Position numbers and translations under genes: made by a program
The notes under the pieces: model-generated
What the model was told of the DNA's origin: nothing
The model's input: the letters and a program-made list of their open reading frames with translations, nothing else
Database searches by the model: none
Source: Alloprevotella sp.
Lineage (GTDB): Bacteria; Bacteroidota; Bacteroidia; Bacteroidales; Bacteroidaceae
Length of the DNA stretch: 16,377 nt
Reading direction: 5' to 3'
Assembly (NCBI GenBank): GCA_017477205.1
Contig: JAFUXE010000039.1
Location: 1 to 16,377, forward strand
Shown here: one piece after another, positions 1 through 6,508 of the stretch
Position numbering within the stretch: position 1 is the stretch's first letter
Layout: each line of letters begins with the position of its first letter

Positions 1-1
1 A

Positions 2-127
2 GAAAAGATGCCTTAGCTGAAGGAGTGGCTTGGTGAGAACGTCGAGAATGGATTGATGTACTATCTGAAAGATGCCAAGTCCGATTTCTTAAAGTTGATG
101 GAACTGGTAGAGACCGTAACCTTCTGA
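2..127 (+). pseudogene. 3' end of an unrecognised ORF with an in-frame stop
   Basis: Reading frame 2 gives a natural-looking protein end (…WLGENVENGLMYYLKDAKSD…) that stops at 125-127, one base before the ATG of the ZIP gene. That tight spacing suggests a real upstream gene in the same operon. The same frame has a TAG at 14-16 where a CAG (Gln) would fit smoothly, so the gene may carry a nonsense mutation. Alternatively this is a short ORF, or a frameshift links it to frame 1, which stops at 34-36. Too little of it lies in the window to name a family. Confidence 0.3.
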
Positions 128-128
128 C

Positions 129-926
129 ATGGCGTTAGTCATCGGGCTACTCATCCCCCTATTGGGTACCATGCTCGGGGCGGCATTCGTCTTTCTGATG
201 AAGGACGAGATGTCGCCTCGTTTGCAAAAATCGTTGCTGGGCTTTGCCTCGGGTGTAATGGTGGCCGCCTCTGTGTGGTCGCTGCTCATCCCGGCGATGG
301 AGATGGGGACCTCCCCCACCCCCTCCCAAGGAGGGGAGGCTTTCTGGTCGGTATTCCCCGCCGCCGTAGGCTTCCTGCTGGGCGTGGGCTTCCTGCTACT
401 CATTGACGAGCTGACGCCGCACCTGCACATTGGCACCGACAAGCCCGAGGGACCCCGCTCCCGCCTGTCCCGCACGGCCATGCTGACCCTGGCCGTCACC
501 ATCCACAACCTGCCTGAGGGCATGGCCGTGGGCGTGGTGTTCGCAGGAGCGGAGAACGGTGCTGCAGGGCTGACCGTTGCCAGTGCCTTGGCTGTAAGCA
601 TAGGTATCGCCATCCAGAACGTACCCGAGGGCGCCATCATCTCCATGCCCATGCGGGCAGCGGGGAACAGCAGGTGGCGCTCCTTCGCCATCGGCAGCCT
701 GAGCGGAGCCGTGGAGCCCGTCGGCGGCCTGGCCGTCGTGCTGATGGCCTCGCTGATGACGCCCGTGCTGCCCTATATGCTGGCCTTCGCAGCGGGCGCC
801 ATGTTCTACGTCGTCGTGGAGGAACTCATCCCCGAGGCCTCCGAGGGCGAGCACTCAAACCTCAGCACCATCGGCTTTGCCATCGGCTTCGTGCTGATGA
901 TGGTGCTGGACGTGGTGATGGGATAA
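129..926 (+). CDS. ZIP-family divalent metal transporter (GufA/ZupT-like)
   Basis: A 265-residue polytopic inner-membrane protein that probably imports zinc or related divalent metals. The two ZIP signatures are visible: HNLPEG at residues 126-131 and QNVPEG at 163-168, followed by EELIPEA at 231-237. These helices form the metal path in ZIP proteins. About eight hydrophobic segments are seen, starting at residues 3-23 and ending at 248-264, and the length is typical of the bacterial family. The loop after the second helix (residues 61-72, TSPTPSQGGEAF) is encoded by a GC-rich palindromic repeat and looks like an in-frame insertion. The ATG lies one base after the preceding stop codon. The next gene follows after 37 nt on the same strand, so this is probably one operon. 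Family assignment is firm; the metal is inferred. Confidence 0.88.
   Translation: MALVIGLLIPLLGTMLGAAFVFLMKDEMSPRLQKSLLGFASGVMVAASVWSLLIPAMEMGTSPTPSQGGEAFWSVFPAAVGFLLGVGFLLLIDELTPHLHIGTDKPEGPRSRLSRTAMLTLAVTIHNLPEGMAVGVVFAGAENGAAGLTVASALAVSIGIAIQNVPEGAIISMPMRAAGNSRWRSFAIGSLSGAVEPVGGLAVVLMASLMTPVLPYMLAFAAGAMFYVVVEELIPEASEGEHSNLSTIGFAIGFVLMMVLDVVMG
309..343 (+). repeat. GC-rich palindromic repeat copy inside the ZIP gene
   Basis: The block starts ACCTCCCCC and ends GGGGAGGCTTT. It contains a 7-bp stem (CCCCTCC at 320-326, GGAGGGG at 330-336) with a 3-nt loop. The same ends, with a similar centre, appear in reverse orientation at 16266-16305, between genes. Here it keeps the ZIP frame open and adds about twelve residues to a loop. 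Confidence 0.6.
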
Positions 927-963
927 TCCCCCGAGCCTGTCGTACAGAAAAACTATTATAGAT

Positions 964-1371
964 ATGAAAAAAGCCATTCGCTATTACAGCAAGTTTGGCC
1001 ATACACGCAAGATGGCCGCTATTGTATCTGAGAAGGTAGGCGTACCCGCTGAATCCATCGGGCAGCCCCTTACGGAATACGTTGATGTACTCTATTTCGG
1101 CTCAGCCGTTTATGCTGCCGTCGTAGATTGGCGCGTGAAGAAATTTATCAAGACGCTCTCGCCCGACAAGGTGGGACGCGTCGTATGCTTCTCGTCGGCA
1201 GCTATCATTGAGAGCAATTACCCGAAGGTCAAGGAACTTTTTGAGAAACAAGGCATCACGGTTGATGAACGTCAGTTCACCTGCCGCGGGTCCATGGGCC
1301 CCATTCAAGCCGGACATCCGAATCAGGCGGACCACGAAGCGCTGGCAGCATTTATCGAATCCACACTATGA
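964..1371 (+). CDS. Short flavodoxin-domain protein
   Basis: A 135-residue cytoplasmic protein of the flavodoxin fold, expected to bind FMN and carry electrons. The N-terminal strand and phosphate loop are visible (YYSKFGHTRK, residues 7-16, of the S-x-x-G-x-T type). So are the GSAVYAAVVDWRVKKF segment (46-61) and the CRGSMGP…GHPNQADHEAL ending (108-127) seen in short flavodoxins and protoporphyrinogen-oxidase-like flavodoxins. It is shorter than classical flavodoxins (about 140-170 residues). Its stop overlaps the next start as ATGA, so it is translationally coupled to the radical SAM gene. It may supply electrons to that enzyme or partner the rubredoxin domain two genes downstream; this is inferred from context. 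Confidence 0.8.
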   Translation: MKKAIRYYSKFGHTRKMAAIVSEKVGVPAESIGQPLTEYVDVLYFGSAVYAAVVDWRVKKFIKTLSPDKVGRVVCFSSAAIIESNYPKVKELFEKQGITVDERQFTCRGSMGPIQAGHPNQADHEALAAFIESTL

Positions 1372-2462
1372 CGAGCATTGACTTAGCTGCCTATATGAGC
1401 GGCAGCATCAGCCGCATCATGGCAAAGGCATACAAAAACGTGCTGTCGAATCCGCGTGAGGCGAAATTCGCATTGCGCATGCAGCAGCTGTTTGCCAAGT
1501 CGGAAAAGCGTCGCAGGAAGGTAAAGGAGCAGGAAGGATTCGACGTCCCCCCGTTTCTGATTAGCAGCATCTCTACGGCCTGCAACCTGCACTGCAAGGG
1601 GTGCTATGCCCGCAGCAACGGCATAGCCAATGACGAAGCGGCTGAGCGCAAGGCCACCATGACACCCGGGCAATGGCGCGACGTCTTCGCCGAAGCTGCC
1701 GATATGGGCATCAACTTCTCCCTGCTGGCCGGGGGCGAGCCGATGATGCGCAAGGACATTCTGGAGGCCGTGGCCGAGGTAAAGGATATGATATTCCCCA
1801 TCTTTACGAATGGCACGCTGATAGGCCCCTCCTACCTCGAATTCCTGCGCAAGCACCTGAACATGGTGCCCATCATCAGCATTGAGGGCACAGCCGTGGG
1901 TACGGACGAACGTCGCGGACAAGGAGTTTTCAAGCGTGCCATGCAGTCGATGGAGCTGCTGAAACAGGCAGACCTTTTCTTCGGCACCAGCATCACCGTC
2001 ACGACGGAGAATATCAGCCAAGTGACCTCCGCTGAATTTATCGACCAGCTGCGAGGCTATGGCTGCAAAATTGTCTTCTTTATTGAATATGTGCCCACAG
2101 AGCTTGGTACGGAGCATCTGGCCTTCAACGACGAACACGTCAGGCAGATGGAGGACACCCTGGAAGAACGTCGGCAAGAATACGAGGACGTCATCTTCCT
2201 CTCTTTCCCTGGCGACGAGAAGGCTCTTGGCGGTTGCCTGGCCTCCGGCCGCGGCTTCTTCCACATAGGCCCCGACGGCAGTGCCGAGCCGTGTCCTTTC
2301 TCCCCCTTCAGCGACAGCAATGTTGCAGAGCTGGGAGTGCGCGGAGCCCTGCAGTCTCCTCTGTTCCGCAAGATTCGCGCTGCCCGTGCCCTTGGGTGGG
2401 AGCATACGGGCGGCTGCACGCTCTTTGAGCATCAGGATGAAATTCAGCAAATGATAGGATAA
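1368..2462 (+). CDS. Radical SAM protein with C-terminal SPASM/twitch-like cysteines
   Basis: A 364-residue cytoplasmic enzyme. The radical SAM cluster motif CNLHCKGC gives Cys72, Cys76 and Cys79 (CX3CX2C), which bind the 4Fe-4S cluster that cleaves S-adenosylmethionine. AGGEP (121-125) is the usual SAM-amine motif. Three more cysteines, Cys290 (LGGC), Cys309 (EPCP, after the HIGPDGSAEPC stretch typical of SPASM ends) and Cys350 (GGC), suggest an auxiliary Fe-S cluster. The basic helical N-terminus (about 15-55) precedes the core. The start overlaps the flavodoxin stop by four bases (ATGA), and the MBL-rubredoxin gene follows after 32 nt. No precursor peptide gene was found next to it, so the substrate is unknown. 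SPASM proteins often modify peptides or serve in cofactor maturation, but neither is shown here. Confidence 0.86.
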   Translation: MTSIDLAAYMSGSISRIMAKAYKNVLSNPREAKFALRMQQLFAKSEKRRRKVKEQEGFDVPPFLISSISTACNLHCKGCYARSNGIANDEAAERKATMTPGQWRDVFAEAADMGINFSLLAGGEPMMRKDILEAVAEVKDMIFPIFTNGTLIGPSYLEFLRKHLNMVPIISIEGTAVGTDERRGQGVFKRAMQSMELLKQADLFFGTSITVTTENISQVTSAEFIDQLRGYGCKIVFFIEYVPTELGTEHLAFNDEHVRQMEDTLEERRQEYEDVIFLSFPGDEKALGGCLASGRGFFHIGPDGSAEPCPFSPFSDSNVAELGVRGALQSPLFRKIRAARALGWEHTGGCTLFEHQDEIQQMIG

Positions 2463-2494
2463 GGTAATATATCATAACATAAAACCACACGACA

Positions 2495-3436
2495 ATGGAA
2501 ATCAAAGCAGTAAAATTCAGACGCGACGGGTTCTACACCCAGCCCTTCGCCTTCGGCGGCGAAGAAGGCCCGGACAAGTTCGACCACAACGTCCGCTATC
2601 GTGGCAGCCTCCAGAACTACCTGATTGACACCGGTTCGGAAGTAATCCTCGTGGACACGGGCCTGCCCGCAGGCTTCCCCGAGGAGGTCATCGACGAGAA
2701 GGCTATGGCCTATACGGGGAAGAACATCTGCGACTACATGGATGCGCTGGCCGCACTGGGCTATCAACCTGAGCAGGTGACGAAGATTCTCCTGACCCAC
2801 CGCCACGGCGACCACTCTGGCGAGCTCCGCTCCTTCCCCAATGCGAAAATTTACGTGGGAGCCGACGAGATGCAGGCAGAGGAGCTGAAGGGCTTGCCGA
2901 ACCTGGTGCCCGTCACCTATACCGACGGTGCCTATCACAACTTTCCCGAGGCGCAGAAAATCTGCGACGGCGTATGGTTCATCAAGGCCAAGGGACACAC
3001 GAACGGCAACAGCCTCGTGATTGCCGAGAGCGACGGCCTATACTATATGTTCCAGGCCGACATCACCTACGTGGACGAGGCGCTGTACGAGAACAAGCTC
3101 TCCGTTGTCTTTGACGACCTGCCCGCAGCCCGTGAGACGCTGGACCGCGTGCGTGAGTTCGTCCGTAGCAATCCCACCGTTTATATGGGCACCCACACTC
3201 CGCAGGGCTACGAGAATCTGGAGGCCAGGCGCGTGATGGACCTTGACCATCCCGTGCCCACCGTCCTTGCGGAGGTGGATTTCTCCAAGGCCGAGGCCAG
3301 CGGCAAGTACGTCTGCTCCGTCTGCGGCTACGTCTATGACCCTGCCGAGCACGACGGCGTGGCCTTTGAAGACCTGCCTGCCGACTGGCGATGCCCACGT
3401 TGCCGACAACCCAAGGAGAAGTTCAACAAGGCATAG
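2495..3436 (+). CDS. Metallo-beta-lactamase-fold hydrolase fused to C-terminal rubredoxin
   Basis: A 313-residue cytoplasmic protein. Residues 1 to about 260 form an MBL domain with the zinc motif THRHGDH (His102, His104, Asp106, His107), then probable ligands His168 (KGHTNGNS), Asp189 (QADIT) and His234 (GTHTP). Residues 271-313 are a rubredoxin with CSVC (274-277) and CPRC (300-303), the CGYVYDP strand and the DWRCP turn, which bind one iron. The HxHxDH pattern is that of hydrolases or dioxygenases, not the HxExD of flavodiiron proteins, so this is not a flavorubredoxin. The rubredoxin would make the MBL domain redox-linked, and the flavodoxin at 964-1371 is an obvious electron partner (inference). 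The gene ends the operon; a terminator follows. Confidence 0.86.
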   Translation: MEIKAVKFRRDGFYTQPFAFGGEEGPDKFDHNVRYRGSLQNYLIDTGSEVILVDTGLPAGFPEEVIDEKAMAYTGKNICDYMDALAALGYQPEQVTKILLTHRHGDHSGELRSFPNAKIYVGADEMQAEELKGLPNLVPVTYTDGAYHNFPEAQKICDGVWFIKAKGHTNGNSLVIAESDGLYYMFQADITYVDEALYENKLSVVFDDLPAARETLDRVREFVRSNPTVYMGTHTPQGYENLEARRVMDLDHPVPTVLAEVDFSKAEASGKYVCSVCGYVYDPAEHDGVAFEDLPADWRCPRCRQPKEKFNKA

Positions 3437-3437
3437 C

Positions 3438-3569
3438 TCATCCCTGCCCCCTGAAAAAGAAACGATAATCTCCCGGACGTCCGGGAGATTTTTCGTAAAT
3501 TGAGTATGCAATGCTGTCTTCTTCAGACAGCTGTTGGAGCATGCGCCGCATAGGTCTGAACTCACTCAT
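3438..3569 (-). pseudogene. Small minus-strand ORF resembling a flavin-binding split-barrel N-terminus
   Basis: A 43-residue minus-strand ORF begins MSEFRPMRRMLQQLSEEDS. That start resembles the N-terminus of pyridoxamine-5'-phosphate-oxidase-like proteins (RxMRRxxQQLSxEE). After about residue 22 the similarity stops, and the ORF runs through the palindromic terminator of the opposite operon. If the resemblance is real, this is a remnant of a gene cut off by rearrangement. It could equally be chance; no search was possible. Confidence 0.25.
3467..3493 (+). terminator. Intrinsic terminator after the MBL-rubredoxin gene
   Basis: A perfect inverted repeat, AATCTCCCGGAC at 3467-3478 against GTCCGGGAGATT at 3479-3490, is followed by further T residues to 3493. 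It lies 31 nt after the stop codon at 3436, closing the operon. The A-tract before it and T-tract after it mean it could also act on the minus strand. Confidence 0.85.
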
Positions 3570-3960
3570 ATCTGCGATAGTGTTTTAAGTCCAACGATTG
3601 ACGCTGTGAACGTCAGGGAGGAAGAATAACCGCCGGAATGTGGCGGCAGGGGTTGCAAAGATGCACATTTTTGCGGGATATCTTGCAAAGTTCTTTTTGC
3701 AACGTAAAAGCTGAAAAAGTTATTGTGATTTCTCCGAAGCCTTCGCCTTCCTGACGCATCGGGGCGGGAAACGGAGCGGAAACCGCCCCAAAACGGCGAT
3801 CACAAAAGTCACAAATGTATGTTGCAGCAGGCAAGCTTTGCGTGGTTGCTTTCAAGGGCACGGAAAACCTCGCTTTTGCCGCGATGCAGGCAGTCCTCGC
3901 AGGATTTCCTGCTTGCGAAGGTACGGAATTTAGTGGAGAAACCATGAAAAGTCATCTAAC
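3570..3960. other. Gene-poor stretch, probable interspersed element
   Basis: No convincing gene is seen. The minus strand is open for 110 residues (3613-3945), but that translation looks like the low-information hypothetical ORFs that recur between genes in Prevotella genomes (recalled, not searched). Local structure includes an inverted repeat GGGGCGG (3761-3767) / CCGCCCC (3783-3789) and a TTGCAAAG…TTTTTGCAA hairpin around 3692-3712. I read this as a non-coding or repetitive element. Confidence 0.4.
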
Positions 3961-3966
3961 TCCCAC

Positions 3967-3998
3967 TTGGTTGCATTTTCGTGTTCCTTGTATCTTTG
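3967..3998 (+). promoter_or_regulatory. Putative Bacteroidetes promoter
   Basis: TATCTTTG at 3991-3998 fits the TAnnTTTG -7 box. A TTGG at 3967-3970 lies 20 nt upstream and could be the -33 element; the overlapping TTG at 3971 has a spacing of 17. It would give a leader of about 115 nt for the gene pair starting at 4121. Confidence 0.4.
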
Positions 3999-4086
3999 TG
4001 TGTTTAGAGAAATGGCGGAATGACGCATCCTCGCCCGCTTTCTGCATTATTAGCGCCCAAAACGATATGGGTTTGCGAAAAATGAT

Positions 4087-4094
4087 TAATTTTG
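4087..4094 (+). promoter_or_regulatory. Putative -7 promoter box close to the 4121 gene
   Basis: TAATTTTG matches TAnnTTTG and would start transcription about 20 nt before the ATG at 4121. No good TTTG -33 box is seen at the expected spacing, so the call rests on the -7 box and its position. Confidence 0.4.
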
Positions 4095-4120
4095 CGCCGT
4101 AATTCCAATGTAACGCTGAT

Positions 4121-4542
4121 ATGCTGACACCATACAAGATTGCTGACTACAGCAAGGAGTACCAGCCCGATGGACTTGCACAATGCCCGACGGATGCCCG
4201 TCGGACGACGTGCTTGTGCCCTCTGAGCATCCCTTCTTCCGCTTGGCGAAGCAGGCGGATGCCTACAGCGAGGCCGACTTCAAGACCTACGCCGAGGCTG
4301 ACCCGAAGCGTCATTGGGGCGAGCAGTTGCCGCTGGCCGTCGGCTTGTCGTTGATAGACAGCGAGACGAAAGCCCGTCGCAATCTCAAACTCCCCATGTT
4401 CCGTCAGTATCGGGGCATCATCGCCCTCGTGCTGAATCCCACTGACGGTGTGGTCAGGCAGACGGGCGCCCACCGCTCGCACTACACGTGGTGGCGCACC
4501 CAAAAGTTCCAGATGTCAAACCTAACAATGCTGAAGATATGA
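4121..4542 (+). pseudogene. Unrecognised small gene frameshifted by an 11-bp duplication
   Basis: The ATG at 4121 begins MLTPYKIADYSKEYQPDGLA but runs out of the productive frame after about 22 codons. The remaining protein continues in another frame from 4183 (…VLVPSEHPFFRLAKQADAYS…) to the stop at 4540-4542. The break is an 11-bp tandem duplication (4183-4193 and 4194-4204). Removing one copy joins the two parts cleanly as …LAQCPSDDVLVPSEHP… and restores a 136-residue protein. The ATG at 4183 lies inside the duplication, so a protein starting there is probably an artefact or a truncated product. The sequence is hydrophilic with no signal peptide, and a SHYTWWRT motif sits near the end. I do not recognise the family. 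Its stop overlaps the next start as ATGA, so the two genes likely act together. Confidence 0.65.
4183..4204 (+). repeat. 11-bp tandem duplication causing a frameshift
   Basis: ATGCCCGACGG is followed directly by ATGCCCGTCGG, differing at one base. Eleven is not a multiple of three, so the second copy breaks the reading frame that starts at 4121. Confidence 0.85.
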
Positions 4543-5024
4543 GACGACTCACGCTGACCAATACGCTTGAATACTACGACGTGCCGCAGATACTGACCGC
4601 TGCCGACGCCACGGGCACCCGCTACCTCTGCACCCTCTATGAGCAGACCGCCGACGGCTACCACTACCTGGGCGTGCAGATTTCCGAGCCGCGACTGATG
4701 GCCTTCATCGGCGGACAGCTCGACCTGCGCGACGCCTATCAGCATCCCGAGGTGGACAACGCCCTCTATCTTGTCGAGGCGAGCGGCGAGGTTCTCACCG
4801 CCACGACCCTCCTGCAGCCCGCCGACCTCACGGAAGCCATGCTGCCCGAGGCCGGCTACTACTTCGATACCTCTGACCTGACCGGCGAGGCTGACGATGC
4901 CACTGACACCTACCAACTGGAGGTGCCAGCCCGCGACCGAATCACCTTCTCAACGCTTATTGCCCGCATGGGCTGGCCAGCCCTTTCGCTGCGCAAGACC
5001 ATCGGAAAAGTGGCGGCACTTTAA
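4539..5024 (+). CDS. Uncharacterised protein, translationally coupled to the frameshifted gene
   Basis: A 161-residue soluble protein. I chose the ATG at 4539 because it overlaps the upstream stop as ATGA and directly precedes the conserved-looking start MRRLTLTNTLEYYDVPQIL. The N-terminal pattern (TLEYYDVPQxxxAxDxxGTRYLCxLYEQ, residues 8-36) resembles small uncharacterised bacterial families in which an 'A-D-x-x-G-x-x-Y' strand pair opens the protein, for example the DUF6575 type; this is recalled and unsure. No signal peptide, membrane segment or catalytic motif is seen. The rest is acidic and leucine-rich, ending LSLRKTIGKVAAL. Function is unknown; pairing with the upstream gene suggests a two-protein unit. 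An earlier ATG at 4488 in the same frame is less likely because it would sit deep inside the upstream gene. Confidence 0.68.
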   Translation: MRRLTLTNTLEYYDVPQILTAADATGTRYLCTLYEQTADGYHYLGVQISEPRLMAFIGGQLDLRDAYQHPEVDNALYLVEASGEVLTATTLLQPADLTEAMLPEAGYYFDTSDLTGEADDATDTYQLEVPARDRITFSTLIARMGWPALSLRKTIGKVAAL

Positions 5025-5102
5025 CACAGATTTCCCCATGCCCCTTCCCGCACAGACATCTGACTTCGTCTTCATCCGCCGGGGCAGAAAAGGGGGATTG
5101 CG

Positions 5103-5110
5103 TATTTTTG
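5103..5110 (+). promoter_or_regulatory. Putative -7 box for the hydrolase operon
   Basis: TATTTTTG fits TAnnTTTG, 27 nt before the ATG at 5138. It supports that start over the in-frame ATG at 5108, which would overlap the box. No clear -33 TTTG is seen at the usual spacing. Confidence 0.5.
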
Positions 5111-5137
5111 CGCCCGCAAAAAGGAAAAGAACGGAAT

Positions 5138-6496
5138 ATGAAAAGGAAAATTCTCACCACCGCACTGCTCGCCTTCCTCACGCTGGCGGGGCAGGCGCAA
5201 GTGCAGCCGACGACCAGGCTCCTGGGCTCATGGTCGGGGAAGCTGCGCGTCATGGGCACCCAGCTCACGCTGGTGCTCCACCTGAAACAGGCCGACGGCT
5301 ACGTCACGGCGGAGCTCGACAGCCCCGACCAGGGCGTCAGGGGCATGGGCTGCTCGAAGGACTACCTCTCCGACGACTCCGTTGCCGTGAGCGTCCCCGT
5401 GATAGGCGCCTCCTACCGTGCGGAGCTGAGGGACGGCAGGCTTGTCGGCACGTTCTCGCAAAGCGGGATGAGCCTGCCGCTGACGCTGGAGCCCGGGGCT
5501 CCCCTGGTCAAGCGTCCGCAGACGCCCCGTCCGCCCTTCCCCTACACCGAGGAAGAGGTAACGTTCCGGAATGGAGAATTCAACTTCCACGGCACGCTGA
5601 CGCTGCCTGAGGGTTGCAGCCGGGCGACGCCCGTCCTGGTGATGGTGACGGGCAGCGGACAGCAGAACCGCGACGAAGAACTGATGGACCATCGCCCGTT
5701 TGCCGTCATTGCCGACGCGCTGGCGCGGCAGGGAATCGCCACGATGCGCTTCGACGACCGCGGATGGGGGGATGACGCATTCCCCGTCCTTAATTTCGAC
5801 ATAGATGACCACAAGACGGATGCCGAGGCCGCCGTGCGCCTGATGCGCGAGCGCTTCAGCCGCGTGGGCGTGCTCGGCCACAGCGAGGGTGGCACCATTG
5901 CCCTGATGCTGGCCAGCGAGGGAAAAATTGATTTCTGCGTGTCACTGGCCGGCATGGCCGTGTCCAGCAAAGAAACGTTGCTGGAGCAGAACCGTACCAT
6001 GTTGGCCGCCTACGGCATCCCCGCAGACACCGTAAACGCCTATTGCGAAGCACTGGACAAAGCCTTCGACGACGTGGCGGCATGCAAGGCGGCGGAGGAC
6101 ATCGACGACAGCAAAGTGCCACAAATGCTGAAGGAAAACTTCAAAGCCGCCGTGGGGCAGATGCAATCCCGCTACATGCGCGGCTTCCTGAAGACAGACG
6201 TTCGCGCGTCGCTGCCACGAGTGACCTGCCCTGTGCTGGCTCTGGGCGGCAAGCGCGACACGCAGGTCAACGCCGCCGTCAACCTTGAAGCCCTTGACCG
6301 GGGGCTGACCAACAGCAGGCACGAGGTGGTGGCCTACGACGAACTGAACCACCTGTTCCAGCATTGCCGGACAGGCCTCCCGAGCGAATACCAGAGCATC
6401 GAGGAGACCATCGCCCCGGAAGTGCTTGCCAAAATTGCGGAATGGACGAACTCGTCACTTGTCACTCGTCACTTGTCAACTAATAATAAACAATAG
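5138..6496 (+). CDS. Exported alpha/beta hydrolase with N-terminal beta domain
   Basis: A 452-residue protein starting MKRKILTTALLAFLTLAGQAQ, a signal peptide, so it acts in the periplasm or outside the cell. Residues 26-120 look like a small beta-barrel domain (GSWSGKLRV…LVGTFSQSG…LPLTLEPG). Residues 140-438 are the alpha/beta hydrolase core: MVTGSGQQNRDEE (169-181, oxyanion region), RFDDRGWG (204-211), nucleophile elbow GHSEGG with Ser249, GGKRDTQ with Asp374, and NHLFQH with His405. This arrangement is found in serine esterases and S9/S33-like peptidases; the substrate is not evident. The last residues (SSLVTRHLST) come from a heptamer repeat that runs over the natural end at EWTN. The ATG at 5138 is preferred over 5108 because of the signal peptide and the promoter box. 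The next gene starts 12 nt after the stop. Confidence 0.87.
   Translation: MKRKILTTALLAFLTLAGQAQVQPTTRLLGSWSGKLRVMGTQLTLVLHLKQADGYVTAELDSPDQGVRGMGCSKDYLSDDSVAVSVPVIGASYRAELRDGRLVGTFSQSGMSLPLTLEPGAPLVKRPQTPRPPFPYTEEEVTFRNGEFNFHGTLTLPEGCSRATPVLVMVTGSGQQNRDEELMDHRPFAVIADALARQGIATMRFDDRGWGDDAFPVLNFDIDDHKTDAEAAVRLMRERFSRVGVLGHSEGGTIALMLASEGKIDFCVSLAGMAVSSKETLLEQNRTMLAAYGIPADTVNAYCEALDKAFDDVAACKAAEDIDDSKVPQMLKENFKAAVGQMQSRYMRGFLKTDVRASLPRVTCPVLALGGKRDTQVNAAVNLEALDRGLTNSRHEVVAYDELNHLFQHCRTGLPSEYQSIEETIAPEVLAKIAEWTNSSLVTRHLSTNNKQ
6452..6479 (+). repeat. Heptamer tandem array at the 3' end of the hydrolase gene
   Basis: Four units, TCGTCAC, TTGTCAC, TCGTCAC and TTGTCAA, encode the final SSLVTRHLST residues. 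The same array in the same reading phase occurs near the 3' ends of the next three genes. Confidence 0.9.
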
Positions 6497-6508
6497 CAAA
6501 AAACAACT

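Noticed and set aside
1383..2450. A 355-codon open frame on the minus strand opposite the radical SAM gene
   Set aside because: It is the antisense of a gene with clear CX3CX2C and AGGEP motifs; the translation has no motif of its own.
2495..3436. MBL-rubredoxin protein as a flavodiiron protein or flavorubredoxin
   Set aside because: The metal motif is HxHxDH rather than HxExD, and no flavodoxin domain lies within the protein.
3815..4102. A 95-codon plus-strand ORF
   Set aside because: It spans the candidate promoters and the intergenic element and shows no protein-like pattern.
4897..5610. A 237-codon plus-strand ORF
   Set aside because: It crosses the end of one gene, the promoter and the start of the hydrolase in another frame, and its translation has no recognisable feature.
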